This document shows positions 8,929 through 17,090 of a DNA stretch of 64,000 bases, piece after piece (the first letter of the stretch is position 1; each line of letters begins with the position of its first letter). The translations under genes were made by a program, and so were the position numbers. Below the pieces are notes generated by a model that was not told where the DNA came from, did no database searches, and saw only the letters and a list, made by a program, of their open reading frames with translations. Origin of the DNA: Amycolatopsis pretoriensis (GTDB lineage: Bacteria; Actinomycetota; Actinomycetes; Mycobacteriales; Pseudonocardiaceae); contig NZ_FNUJ01000006.1 of the NCBI RefSeq assembly GCF_900107925.1, positions 124,001 to 188,000 on the forward strand, written 5' to 3'.

Positions 8929-9883
8929 GAGCGGCCTCCTCGAGCTTCGCGAGCACCTGGGCCTCGTCCGGCATGGCGTCGGCGCAGGACAGCTCCCCCG
9001 CGACGTGCGCACCGGCGGCGTTGGCGAAGGTGATGGTGCGGCGGGTGTCCCAGCCGGACAGCAGGCCGTGGCACAGCGCGCCACCGAACGCGTCGCCGGC
9101 GCCGAGGCCGTTGACCACCTCGACGGGCACGGGTGGCACCTCGACGGCGCCGTCGTCGTCGACGGCCAGGACACCGCGCGGGCCCTGCTTGACCACGGCG
9201 AGCGAAATACCTCGGGCGCGCAGCGCTTCCGCCGCTTCGTACGGGTCGCGGGCGCCGACCGCGGTTTCGCACTCGTCGAGGTTCCCGGCGGTGACGGTGA
9301 CCAGCTCGAGAGCCTGCTGCACCCAGCGGCGGGCCGTCTCGCGCGACTCCCAGAACATCGGCCGGTAGTCCAGGTCGAGCACCGTGATGCCGCGGCGGCC
9401 GCGGGCTTCGAGCGCGGCGAGCGTGGCCGAGCGGCTCGGCTCCTGGCAGAGCCCGGTGACCGTCACCCAGAAGACGTCCGCGGCGCGGATCGCGTCGTAG
9501 TCCAGCTCCTGCGGCACGAGGTCCAGGTCCGGGGCCTTCGGCGCGCGGTAGAAGTAGAGCGGGAAGTGGTCCGGCGGGAAGATCTCGCAGAACGTCACCG
9601 GGGTCGGCAGGTCCGCCGACTCGCCGAGGAAGCGGTCCGACACGCCGTAGCCGGTCAGTGCCGTGCGGACGAACCGGCCGAACGGGTCGGCTCCCACCTT
9701 CGTCACCACGGCCGACCGCCGCCCGTACCGGGCCGCGGCCACGGCCACGTTGGTCGCGCTGCCGCCGAGGAACTTGCCGAACGAGGTGACGTCCTCCAGC
9801 CCGACGCCGATCTGCCGGGGGTAGACGTCCACCCCCACCCGGCCCATGGTCAGCACCTCGAACTCCGGATCCACTTCCCGCAC
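8921..9883 (-). CDS. iolC: 5-dehydro-2-deoxygluconokinase, PfkB family
   Basis: A 320-residue PfkB/ribokinase-type sugar kinase that phosphorylates 5-dehydro-2-deoxy-gluconate at C6. The first PfkB signature region is GKFLGGSATNVAVAAARYG (about 35-53). The second is VNGLGAGDAFGGALCHGLL near residue 250, with the catalytic aspartate in GAGD. It is the first gene of the minus-strand operon; about 130 bp with operator-like repeats separate it from the divergent LacI-type regulator. IolC product is the usual inducer of Bacillus IolR (a DeoR protein); whether it acts on this LacI-type regulator is unknown. Confidence 0.92.
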   Translation of the reverse strand: MREVDPEFEVLTMGRVGVDVYPRQIGVGLEDVTSFGKFLGGSATNVAVAAARYGRRSAVVTKVGADPFGRFVRTALTGYGVSDRFLGESADLPTPVTFCEIFPPDHFPLYFYRAPKAPDLDLVPQELDYDAIRAADVFWVTVTGLCQEPSRSATLAALEARGRRGITVLDLDYRPMFWESRETARRWVQQALELVTVTAGNLDECETAVGARDPYEAAEALRARGISLAVVKQGPRGVLAVDDDGAVEVPPVPVEVVNGLGAGDAFGGALCHGLLSGWDTRRTITFANAAGAHVAGELSCADAMPDEAQVLAKLEEAARV

Positions 9884-9906
9884 CTCCGCTGCTCCACGGC
9901 TACTGT

Positions 9907-9930
9907 CGCGCTCTACTAGCGCGCTCTAGT
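9907..9930. promoter_or_regulatory. Candidate operator of the inositol regulator (direct repeat plus palindrome)
   Basis: Between iolC and the divergent regulator, the 9-mer CGCGCTCTA occurs twice in direct orientation (9907-9915 and 9920-9928, 13 bp apart). The second copy lies inside an inverted repeat with arms ACTAG and CTAGT around six bases (9915-9930). LacI-type proteins bind such palindromes. It lies 24 bp upstream of the iolC start and 84 bp upstream of the regulator GTG, suiting control of both genes. Confidence 0.55.
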
Positions 9931-10013
9931 GGCAGCGACTATCCTGGGTCGGGTCCGGAGATGTCAAGGGCCTGGAACAATCGGCCCCGACCGGAGCAGA
10001 GGCAGGAGCGGGC

Positions 10014-11027
10014 GTGCACGACGGCGAACTCACGAGTAGGTCGAAGCCGACGATGGCGGACGTGGCCGCGAAGGTCGGCGTGTCCCGCGCCCTGGTGTCC
10101 CTGGTGTTCCGCGGCCAACCCGGAGCGAGCCAGGAGACGCGCGACCGCGTGTTCGCCGCTGCCGAGGAACTGGGTTACCGCCCGGACAACGCTGCCCGGC
10201 TGCTGGCGCGCGGACGGAGCCGGACGCTGGGCGTGATGGTGACGGTGCACCAGTCGTTCCAGGCCGACCTTGTCGAGGGCATCTACCCGGAGGCCGAGCG
10301 GCTCGGCTACGACGTACTGCTGTCGGCGACCGCCCCGAGCCGTGACGAGGCCAAGGCCGTCGAAGCTCTGCTGAGCCACCGTTGCGAAGCGCTGATCCTG
10401 CTCGGCCCGAACGCCGAGCGCTCAGCCCTCGACGCCTTGGGCCGGCGCGCCGTGGTGGCCGTGGTGGGCCGCCGCGTGTCCGGCATCCAGGTCGACAGCG
10501 TCCACACCGCGGACACCAAGGGCATCCGCCAGGCGGTCGACCACCTCGTCGACCTGGGCCACCGCCGCATCGTGCACGTCGACGGCGGCAAGGAACCGGG
10601 TTCGGCGGACCGGCGCCGGGCCTACCGAGCGGCCATGCGACGGCACGACCTGCCCGAGCGAGTACTGCCCGGCGCCCACGACGAAGAGGCAGGCATGACT
10701 GCGGCCCGCCAGATGCTGGCCGAGAACTCCCTGCCGACCGCCGTCGTCGCCGGCAACGACCGGTGCGCGATCGGGCTACTGCACACCTTCGGCCGGGCCG
10801 GGCTGGAGTTCCCCCGCGACATCTCGATCGTCGGGTTCGACGACAACCACCTGTCGCACCTGTCGCACATCGACCTCACGACGGTCCACCAGGACGCCGC
10901 CGGCTTGGCTCAAGCGGCAGTCCACGCCGCCACCGACCGCCTCGAGGACGAGACCCGGGCGCCGACGGAGATCGTCCTCGACCCCAAGCTGGTCGTCCGG
11001 GGCACCACGGGACCACCTAGATCCTGA
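10014..11027 (+). CDS. LacI-family transcriptional regulator of the inositol cluster
   Basis: A 337-residue regulator starting at GTG 10014, with AGGAG five bases before it. The N-terminal HTH reads MADVAAKVGVSRALVSLVF (about 14-32), followed by the hinge helix region PDNAARLLARG. The periplasmic-binding-protein-like sensor domain follows (LGVMVTVHQSFQADLVEGIYPEAE, then IVGFDDNHLSHLSHIDLTTV near the C-terminus). It diverges from iolC and ends 50 bp before the convergent histidine kinase gene. Control of the iol operon is inferred from position and the intergenic palindrome. It is unrelated to the DeoR-type IolR of Bacillus; actinobacterial iol regulators are commonly of other families. Confidence 0.87.
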   Translation: MHDGELTSRSKPTMADVAAKVGVSRALVSLVFRGQPGASQETRDRVFAAAEELGYRPDNAARLLARGRSRTLGVMVTVHQSFQADLVEGIYPEAERLGYDVLLSATAPSRDEAKAVEALLSHRCEALILLGPNAERSALDALGRRAVVAVVGRRVSGIQVDSVHTADTKGIRQAVDHLVDLGHRRIVHVDGGKEPGSADRRRAYRAAMRRHDLPERVLPGAHDEEAGMTAARQMLAENSLPTAVVAGNDRCAIGLLHTFGRAGLEFPRDISIVGFDDNHLSHLSHIDLTTVHQDAAGLAQAAVHAATDRLEDETRAPTEIVLDPKLVVRGTTGPPRS

Positions 11028-11077
11028 GATGCTGCTGAGCATCGGGCTGCCACAGCGCGCTTGCTGCCGTCCGCGCT

Positions 11078-12511
11078 TCATCCGGCGCTGGGGCCGGAAC
11101 TGCCGGGTCGCTGCGAGGTGTGGCCGGATTCGGTGGGGTCGTCGCGCACCGGGAGCTCGATCTCCAGGTGGGCTCCCCGGCCGGCCGGTGGGTCGGAGAA
11201 ACGCGCGGTACCACCGTGTGCGCTGACGGTGTTGGCAACCATGGCGAGCCCGAGGCCCGAGCCGGGCAGGGCGCGTGCGGCGGGTGCCCGCCAGAACCGT
11301 TCGAACGCTTGTCCCCGCTCGTGCGGTGGCAGTCCCGGGCCCTGATCGCTCACCGTGAGCCAGCCGGGACCCGACCGCACCTGGACGCTCGCCCCGGGCG
11401 GCGAGAACTTGATCGCGTTGTCCAGCACGTTGAGCACCGCTCGTTCCAGTGCGGTGGGGTCGCCGGTGGTGGCCCAGGGAGTCGTGTCGGTGGTGATGGT
11501 GTGCTCCGCCGCGCGGTGGGCCGCACGCCGCACGGCCCGCTCGATGACGGCCGCCACGGAGACGGTTTCGCGCGCGAGCTGGTGGGACTCCCTGGCCAGT
11601 TCGACGAGCTCCCCGACGAGGGTGCTGAATTCGCGGGCTTGCGCCTGGAGCCGGTCGAGGACGGCGGCACGCCGGCCGGGTGGAATGGCCCGGCGGGTTT
11701 GCTCGCTGCGGACCAGCAGGTCGATGTTGGCGCGCAGGCTGGTGAGCGGAGTGCGGAGCTCGTGGGCCGCGTCGGTGACGAGTTGCCGCTGCCGCAGCCG
11801 GGCCTCGTGCAGTGCGGTGGTCATGGCCGAGAAGGCCCTGCCGAGGCGGCTGACCTCGTCGCGGCCCGTGACGGCCACCGGTGTCAGCAGGTCCTCCGTG
11901 CGGGCGATGTGCTCGGCGGTTTCGGTCAGCCGCCGCATCGGGTTGAGGGTGCGCCGGGCCAGCAGCAGCCCGGCGGCCCCCGCGGTGAGCACCCCGGATA
12001 GGCCCGCCACGACCAGCACCGCACCCAAGCTGGCCAGTGTGTCGTCGACGGCAGCCAAGCCACGGCTGATGACCAGCACGTCGCCGTTGCCGACCGGGCG
12101 CAGCACCAGTCGCACGGGCACCCCGGACGCTGTCCGACCGTCCCGCAGGGTCACGTCCGTGACGGCGTGGTCGGCCGACGTGGTGACCACCTCGTCCACC
12201 CCGTCCGGCGCGCAACCGCTGCCGTCGGCGTGCAGCAGCTGGATTCCCTCCAGGAATCGTTGCAGCTGCCGGCGACCTTGCTCAGGAGGCGTGCAGACGA
12301 CGGACGGGTCGAGCCAGGCGGGTTGACCCGCCGGGGACTCCACGACCTTGACTGTCGGAATCCCCTTGGCGAGCAGGTTCTGGTCCAGCTGGGTTCGCAG
12401 GGTGTACCGGGTCGTGAGCCACGAGATGAGGCAGATGCCGGCGATCGCGACGGCCACGACCCCGGCGGTGACCAACGCGACCCGGGTGCGCAGCAGCCAC
12501 CGCGCGCTCAT
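11078..12511 (-). CDS. Membrane sensor histidine kinase
   Basis: A 477-residue kinase with a transmembrane helix at about 10-33, an extracytoplasmic sensor of about 120 residues, and a second helix at about 160-185. A HAMP linker (LNPMRRLTETAEHIA) leads to an H-box with phospho-accepting His250 (TDAAHELRTPLTSL), an N-box (NVLDNAIKFSPPG) and G-boxes (SDQGPGLPPHE; GSGLGLAMVANTV). The sensor has cysteines near residues 73 and 100 that could form a disulfide. It is translated just after the response regulator; the ATG at 12511 overlaps the regulator stop by 4 bp. The signal is unknown. It probably controls the divergent exported protein gene. Confidence 0.9.
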   Translation of the reverse strand: MSARWLLRTRVALVTAGVVAVAIAGICLISWLTTRYTLRTQLDQNLLAKGIPTVKVVESPAGQPAWLDPSVVCTPPEQGRRQLQRFLEGIQLLHADGSGCAPDGVDEVVTTSADHAVTDVTLRDGRTASGVPVRLVLRPVGNGDVLVISRGLAAVDDTLASLGAVLVVAGLSGVLTAGAAGLLLARRTLNPMRRLTETAEHIARTEDLLTPVAVTGRDEVSRLGRAFSAMTTALHEARLRQRQLVTDAAHELRTPLTSLRANIDLLVRSEQTRRAIPPGRRAAVLDRLQAQAREFSTLVGELVELARESHQLARETVSVAAVIERAVRRAAHRAAEHTITTDTTPWATTGDPTALERAVLNVLDNAIKFSPPGASVQVRSGPGWLTVSDQGPGLPPHERGQAFERFWRAPAARALPGSGLGLAMVANTVSAHGGTARFSDPPAGRGAHLEIELPVRDDPTESGHTSQRPGSSGPSAG

Positions 12512-13182
12512 GTGCCCGACCGGAGCACGAAACCGATGCCGCGGACCGTGTGCAGCAGCCGGCCGGCCCCCGCGGCCTCGGTCTTGCGCCGCAGGTAGCC
12601 GATGTAGACGTCGAGTGCGTTGGTGCCCAGCACGTGTCCCCAGACGCGCTGCTGCAGGTGGGTCCTGGTCAGCACGCGCTCCGGCGCGGCGAGGAACTGG
12701 CGGAGCAGATCGAACTCCGTAGGGGTCAAGCTGATCGGATCACCCGCCCGGGCGACCTCGCGGCTGGCGAGGTTCAGCTCCAGATCCGCGTACCGCACCG
12801 TGTCCGACCGCCGCTCGCGGTTCGTTTTGAGCAGGGCACGCAACCGGGCGAGCAGCTCTTCGAGGGCAAAGGGTTTGACCAGGTAATCGTCCGCGCCGGC
12901 GTCGAGCCCGGTGACCCGGTCGCCGAGGCCGTCGCGCGCGGTGAGCATGAGAACCGGAACGCGTTCCCCGTACGCGCGCAGGCGCCTGCACACCTCCAGA
13001 CCGTCCACGACCGGCATCATCACGTCCACAATGGCCAGGTCCGGGCGGGTCCCGTCAGCCAAAAGCCGGCGCAGCGCCTGTTCACCATCGCCGGCCGTGG
13101 CCACGGTGTAGCCCTCGAACTCCAGGCAGTGGCGCAGGCTGGTTCGCACATCCGGATCGTCGTCCACCACGAGCAGTCGCAT
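12508..13182 (-). CDS. OmpR/PhoB-type response regulator
   Basis: A 224-residue regulator. The receiver domain has the acidic pocket VVDDDPD (5-11), phosphorylated Asp53 in VDVMMPVVDG, Thr in MLTARD and Lys in YLVKPF. The C-terminal winged-helix domain includes LTPTEFDLLRQFL and LDVYIGYLRRKTE. ATG 13182 is preferred because it gives the canonical MRLLVVDDD start; an upstream GTG four codons earlier is possible. It heads the regulator-kinase operon and diverges from the exported protein gene, with direct repeats in between. Confidence 0.9.
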   Translation of the reverse strand: MRLLVVDDDPDVRTSLRHCLEFEGYTVATAGDGEQALRRLLADGTRPDLAIVDVMMPVVDGLEVCRRLRAYGERVPVLMLTARDGLGDRVTGLDAGADDYLVKPFALEELLARLRALLKTNRERRSDTVRYADLELNLASREVARAGDPISLTPTEFDLLRQFLAAPERVLTRTHLQQRVWGHVLGTNALDVYIGYLRRKTEAAGAGRLLHTVRGIGFVLRSGT

Positions 13183-13232
13183 CGAGCACACGGTAATCCG
13201 GAGAAACCGGAACACCGGCTGCTCTCACGATC

Positions 13233-13252
13233 TTCTCAGGCTTCACCCAGGC
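13233..13252. promoter_or_regulatory. Tandem repeats, candidate response-regulator site
   Basis: Two adjacent copies of TTC-N(2-4)-AGGC (TTCTCAGGC, 13233-13241; TTCACCCAGGC, 13242-13252) lie between the response regulator gene (start 13182) and the exported protein gene (start 13285). OmpR-family dimers bind tandem direct repeats about 10-11 bp apart, so these could be the site of the neighbouring regulator, close to the start of the exported protein gene. Confidence 0.4.
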
Positions 13253-13284
13253 TTTCCTCATCGATTTTCCGGCACGGTGCCTGC

Positions 13285-14517
13285 ATGAGAGACAACGACA
13301 TGGACCGCCGTACGCTCCTGCGCCGAACCGGCCTCGCCGCCGCAGCCGGCGCGGCTGTACCGCTGCTGGGCGTCCCGGGAGGCAGCGCACTGGCCGCGTC
13401 CTCCGATCCCGACGCGTTGTTCAAGACCGGCCGGTTCGCCGAGGCCGACCGGGATTACGCGGCCCTGCTGCGCACGGACCCGGACGACGCGCACGCGGTG
13501 GCGCGGCGCGGTTACATCGCATTGCTGTCCAACGAATTCACGACCGCAGAACGGTTTCTCACCCGGGCCGTCGAACTGACACCCGACGACACGTTCTCGC
13601 GGCGTCAGCTGGTGGACTGCTACGTGCGGCAGGACCAGCTCGCCCGCGCGGTGCCGCTGCTGGGCGACTCCCCCGACGCCGCGGTGTACGCCGCGATCAC
13701 CGGCAGGCCGTTCGAGACGCACGGGGCACAGGCCACGAGTGTTCCCTTCATCGACGTCGACCCCCTGCCGCACATCGACGCGTCCCTGAACGGGGCGGCG
13801 CCCTCGCGGTTCTACCTGGACACCGGTGGCACCCTGAACCTGTCGACGGACACGGCGCAGCAGCTGGGGCTGCGGGCGCTCGCGACCAGCCAGGCGTTCC
13901 TCGGCGGCCAACTGGTCACCACCTACCTGGGCGTGCTGAACTCCCTGCGGCTCGGCGACATCGAGCTGCGCAACCTGCCGGTCCACTGGCACGACAGCGA
14001 CCGCAACGTCATGGGCACGTCGATCTTCTACCACTTCGTGACCACGATGGACTACGCGAACAAGTCGCTGGTGCTGCGGAGGAAGACCAGGGAACAGGTG
14101 CGGCAGGTGCGGAGCGCGGCAGCCCGCCACGGCGCTCGCCCCCAGCCCCTGTGGCTGGCCGACGGTCACTTCCCGTTCACGCTGGGCACCCTCAACGGGT
14201 ACGGCCCCGCGGTGGTGGAGCTCGACACCGGTGTGCCCAGCCTCGGCGTCACCACCACGGCCGAGATGGCCACCCGAGCGGGCGTCGCGATCGACTACAG
14301 CAAGCCGATCCCGTTCATCGGCACCACCGGCTACGCCATCACCCCACCCACCGTCAGCATCGACGGCGTCGTCGGCCGGCAGGTCCCCGGCGTGGCGGCG
14401 CCGGTGACGCTCTACGACCGCGTCCAATTCGACACCCTCGCCAACTTCAGCCACCAGTACCTCAGGACCTCCACCCTCACGTTCGACTACGCCGACATGA
14501 ACCTCTACCTCTGGTAA
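13285..14517 (+). CDS. Tat-exported TPR and double retropepsin-like aspartyl protease protein
   Basis: A 410-residue protein. Its N-terminus has twin-arginine pairs (DRRTLLRRTG) and an Ala-rich hydrophobic stretch ending near ALAASS, a likely Tat signal. Residues about 40-110 form TPR-like helices (SDPDALFKTGRFAEADRDYA; LTRAVELTPDD). Two retropepsin-type lobes follow: YLDTGG with Asp179, then FVTTMDY and LVL; and VELDTGVPS with Asp314, then LTFDYADMNLYL at the end. Bacterial retropepsin-like proteins usually carry one Asp-Thr-Gly and dimerise, so two in one chain is notable. ATG 13285 was chosen; ATG 13300 is also plausible. It is divergent from the two-component system. Substrate unknown. 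Confidence 0.8.
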   Translation: MRDNDMDRRTLLRRTGLAAAAGAAVPLLGVPGGSALAASSDPDALFKTGRFAEADRDYAALLRTDPDDAHAVARRGYIALLSNEFTTAERFLTRAVELTPDDTFSRRQLVDCYVRQDQLARAVPLLGDSPDAAVYAAITGRPFETHGAQATSVPFIDVDPLPHIDASLNGAAPSRFYLDTGGTLNLSTDTAQQLGLRALATSQAFLGGQLVTTYLGVLNSLRLGDIELRNLPVHWHDSDRNVMGTSIFYHFVTTMDYANKSLVLRRKTREQVRQVRSAAARHGARPQPLWLADGHFPFTLGTLNGYGPAVVELDTGVPSLGVTTTAEMATRAGVAIDYSKPIPFIGTTGYAITPPTVSIDGVVGRQVPGVAAPVTLYDRVQFDTLANFSHQYLRTSTLTFDYADMNLYLW

Positions 14518-14736
14518 GCACCACGACGCAGACGGCACCGATTTCAGGCAGGGGGTGTGCCATGACATCCGCGGTTTCGCGCGCCAGCGCAGAATTTCCG
14601 CCGATGCGGTCGGACGGCGAACTTCGCCCGTGATGGTCGGCACGGCCAAGGACGGAAAGCAGGTCCCGGCGAGCACATCGATCCGCCGCAGGTAGCGGAG
14701 ACCCGGAGCGAAACCCGGCGCGAACGGCGTTTTCCT

Positions 14737-14862
14737 CTAGTGGATGTGCGAGCCGCCGTTGACGTCGTACGTCGCTCCGGTGTTGTAGCCGGACTCCTCG
14801 CGGCACAGGTACGTGATCAGGTCGGCGACGTCGGACGTGCGGCCGTTGCGCCCCACCGGGAT
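14737..14862 (-). pseudogene. Remnant of a short-chain dehydrogenase (C-terminus)
   Basis: Read on the minus strand, about 40 codons give PVGRNGRTSDVADLITYL, CREESGYNTG, ATYDVNGGSHIH and a TAG stop at 14739-14737. This is the usual C-terminal end of an SDR (G-R-x-G...DVA...G-x-x-x-D-V-N-G-G). An in-frame TGA lies immediately upstream at 14865-14863, and no Rossmann or Tyr-Lys catalytic region is present, so only the tail of the gene survives. Confidence 0.7.
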
Positions 14863-15285
14863 TCACGGTCGAGAATCGGCGGATGCTATTGAGCGCCCAA
14901 CACACAGCTCACCCCTCGACGGAGAAGGAGAACGCTGTGCCTCCCGGCAATGTCCGCGCCACCACCGTCAAGTACGGCGTGGACACACCGATCACGCCGC
15001 CGACCGCGGTGTAGGCCGGCTCGAAGCGCCCGACATCCATTCAACTCGCTCTGCCAGTGCCGGCCCGACCAGGGTCGGCCGGGACCAGCCCGGTCCTGCG
15101 CCCTTCCCGGTCAGGAGCCGGGCCTGCAGGTCGCCGACTTCGGCCAGCCGGTGAAGCTGCACCACAACGAGAAATTCGGCCACGCCCACCACCGAGAGCC
15201 AGATACGGGTCCGTCGCCGGGCACCGACAGCATTTCCGGAAGCGAACGACGATCGGCCTAGCCGCCACCCCCGTGTTCGGGGAGA
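14863..15285. other. Non-coding or decayed stretch, possible reductase fragment
   Basis: No intact gene is visible. A plus-strand open segment at 14910-15014 reads HPSTEKEN, then VKYGVDTPIT before a TAG. It weakly resembles the C-terminal helix of ketopantoate-reductase-like proteins (G-V-x-T-P motif) and could be another gene fragment. The rest, to the end of the isomerase gene, shows no recognisable domain. Together with the SDR remnant this marks a degraded junction between the two-component region and the next catabolic locus. Confidence 0.35.
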
Positions 15286-16179
15286 TCATGTCGGGAACAC
15301 GCCTGAGCGAGAGCAGCCTGGAGGGCGCCGTGGTGCTTGACGTTCACTCGTCTCCGCAATCGACCAGCCCAGCTTGGTGAACGCGGCGATGTCGTCATGC
15401 AACCGGGGCAACGGCGGCTCCATGTCGATGAGCTCGAAGATCGTCACCCCGGCGTACCCGATGGAGCGCAACGCTTCGGCGTAGCGCTCGAAGTCGACCT
15501 CACCACGGCCCGGAGACGTGTGGGCCCACCGGTCTCGCCACGTGTCGCTCATGTGCGCGATCCGGATCCGGTGCCCGGCGGTGCGAACACCCTCCCACGG
15601 ATCCTCCCGGTTGATGGTGTTGGCGACGTCGTAGGCGATCCCGAGGTGTGGAGAACCGACGTGGTCCACGAGGTCCGACAGTCGGGTGGCGTCACCGAGA
15701 TAACCGTGGGGGCTCGTCTCGAGCGCGATCGTGACGTCCAGCTTCGCGGCTCGCTCCAGCAGGACGTCCAGTGCCTGCTCGAGCCACCAGCGGCAGGCCT
15801 CCTCCGGGGCCGGCGACAGCGCGTGCCGCCGGCCGGCCATGGCGATCACGAGCGGCGCTTCCAGGTCGTGGGCGAGTTCCAGCTCCGCGAGGAGCGCGTC
15901 GACACTGGCTCGGCGGAAGTCGTTGCCGGGACTGATCAGGTTGATGTCGAGGAAGCCGGGGTTGGTCGACGTGACGGTCAGGCCTCGAGCCGCCAGGGCA
16001 CGGCGCAGCTCGTGTCGCTCGTACTTGCCGAACGCGCCCGCCTGCAGGTGCGGTGCGGCCGTCGTGATCTCGATCTGCCGGAAGCCGAGCTCGGCGAGGG
16101 CGTCGATCGCTTCGCGCAGGGGCGCCTGGTGGAGCCAGCTGTAGGTGGTGCCGCCGAGGGCGAGCGGGGTCTGCGTCAT
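15286..16179 (-). CDS. TIM-barrel sugar phosphate isomerase/epimerase
   Basis: A 297-residue xylose-isomerase-like TIM-barrel protein starting at ATG 16179, overlapping the upstream epimerase stop by 4 bp. Family features include an IEITTAAPHL strand near residue 40, a metal-site glutamate in IALETSPHG, then LGIAYDVANTINRED, RIRIAHMSDTWRDRW and a late Glu in VTIFELIDMEPP. It is the last gene of the minus-strand operon that begins at 22793. The C-terminal 25 residues after KLGWS look unlike the family and may result from loss of the original stop where the gene meets the decayed stretch. Substrate unknown, probably a sugar-like or cyclitol intermediate. Confidence 0.78.
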   Translation of the reverse strand: MTQTPLALGGTTYSWLHQAPLREAIDALAELGFRQIEITTAAPHLQAGAFGKYERHELRRALAARGLTVTSTNPGFLDINLISPGNDFRRASVDALLAELELAHDLEAPLVIAMAGRRHALSPAPEEACRWWLEQALDVLLERAAKLDVTIALETSPHGYLGDATRLSDLVDHVGSPHLGIAYDVANTINREDPWEGVRTAGHRIRIAHMSDTWRDRWAHTSPGRGEVDFERYAEALRSIGYAGVTIFELIDMEPPLPRLHDDIAAFTKLGWSIAETSERQAPRRPPGCSRSGVFPT

Positions 16180-17090
16180 GGGGTACTCCCTGCGGTTTCG
16201 AGAGCGGCCAGGGTGCGTGCGAGCCCGTCGGCCAGGGACACGCGCGGGGCATAACCGAGCGCACGAGCCCGCGTGATGTCGAGCGCGCCCTTGCGCGCGG
16301 CCGTGACGCCCGGCGCCATTTCCAGCGGGCCGCCACCGAGGTCCACGTGCCAGTCCGGGCACAGCTTCGTGATCTCCGCCGCGAGTTCTCGCAGACCGGT
16401 GGCCTCACCCGTGGCCAGGTTGTAGGCGCGGTGAGCGAGGTCGTCGGCGTGCAGCAGCAGGAGCACGCCGTCCACGACGTCGTCCACGTAGGTGAAGTCG
16501 ATGCGCTGGTCACCACCCTGGCCGAGGATGCTCGGCCGGCCATCGGCCGCGTCCTCGAGCCACGGGTGTGGGAGCCGCCGCCGGGGGAAGCCCGGCCCGT
16601 AGACCCAGCACAGGCGCGCCGCGACATAGGGCAGCCCGGCGTAGTACTCGCCGAGCCGCTCGACGGCGTACTTCGTGATGCCGTACGGAGAGATCGGCCG
16701 CGCCGGGTCGTCCTCGGTGATGGGATCCGCGGTGAAGTGCCCGTACGTCTCCTCCGAGGACAGGTCGACGAGCCGCCGCACTCCCCCGACGGCGAGCACG
16801 GCCTCGAACAGCGCCACCGAGCCGTCGATGTTGACCCGCACGGCGTCGGCGAGCCCGGCGACGCTCGCGGTGACGCCGACGATCGCCGCGCCGTGGACCA
16901 CTTCGGACACCGCGTGCTCACGCAGCACGCGTTCCAGCAACGCGCGATCGGTGATGTCGCCCCTGACCTCGGGTACCCCGGCGCCGGTGGTGATCCGGTC
17001 GAAGCTCACGACCCGCTCGCCCGCCGCGACCAGCCGGCGCACCAGCTCGCGGCCGAGGAACCCGGCGCCGCCGGTCACCAGCACCGTCAC
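16176..17090 (-). CDS. NAD-dependent epimerase/dehydratase (extended SDR)
   Basis: A 304-residue extended SDR starting at GTG 17090, which overlaps the transporter stop by 4 bp (GTGA). Rossmann motif TGGAGFLG is at residues 6-13. The catalytic Tyr-x3-Lys is YGITKYAVE, preceded by the serine strand LVDLSSEETYGH, and FTYVDDVVDGV is the typical late motif. These enzymes act on nucleotide sugars or free sugar-like acids; here the neighbours (symporter, isomerase, dehydrogenases) suggest a role as a catabolic dehydrogenase/epimerase rather than in cell-wall sugar synthesis. Longer upstream frames overlap the transporter and were not used. Confidence 0.85.
   Translation of the reverse strand: MTVLVTGGAGFLGRELVRRLVAAGERVVSFDRITTGAGVPEVRGDITDRALLERVLREHAVSEVVHGAAIVGVTASVAGLADAVRVNIDGSVALFEAVLAVGGVRRLVDLSSEETYGHFTADPITEDDPARPISPYGITKYAVERLGEYYAGLPYVAARLCWVYGPGFPRRRLPHPWLEDAADGRPSILGQGGDQRIDFTYVDDVVDGVLLLLHADDLAHRAYNLATGEATGLRELAAEITKLCPDWHVDLGGGPLEMAPGVTAARKGALDITRARALGYAPRVSLADGLARTLAALETAGSTP

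Noticed and set aside
11028..11043. Small hairpin between the LacI-type regulator and the kinase gene
   Set aside because: Arms are only 6 bp (GATGCT/AGCATC) with no GC-rich stem or tract, too weak to call a terminator.
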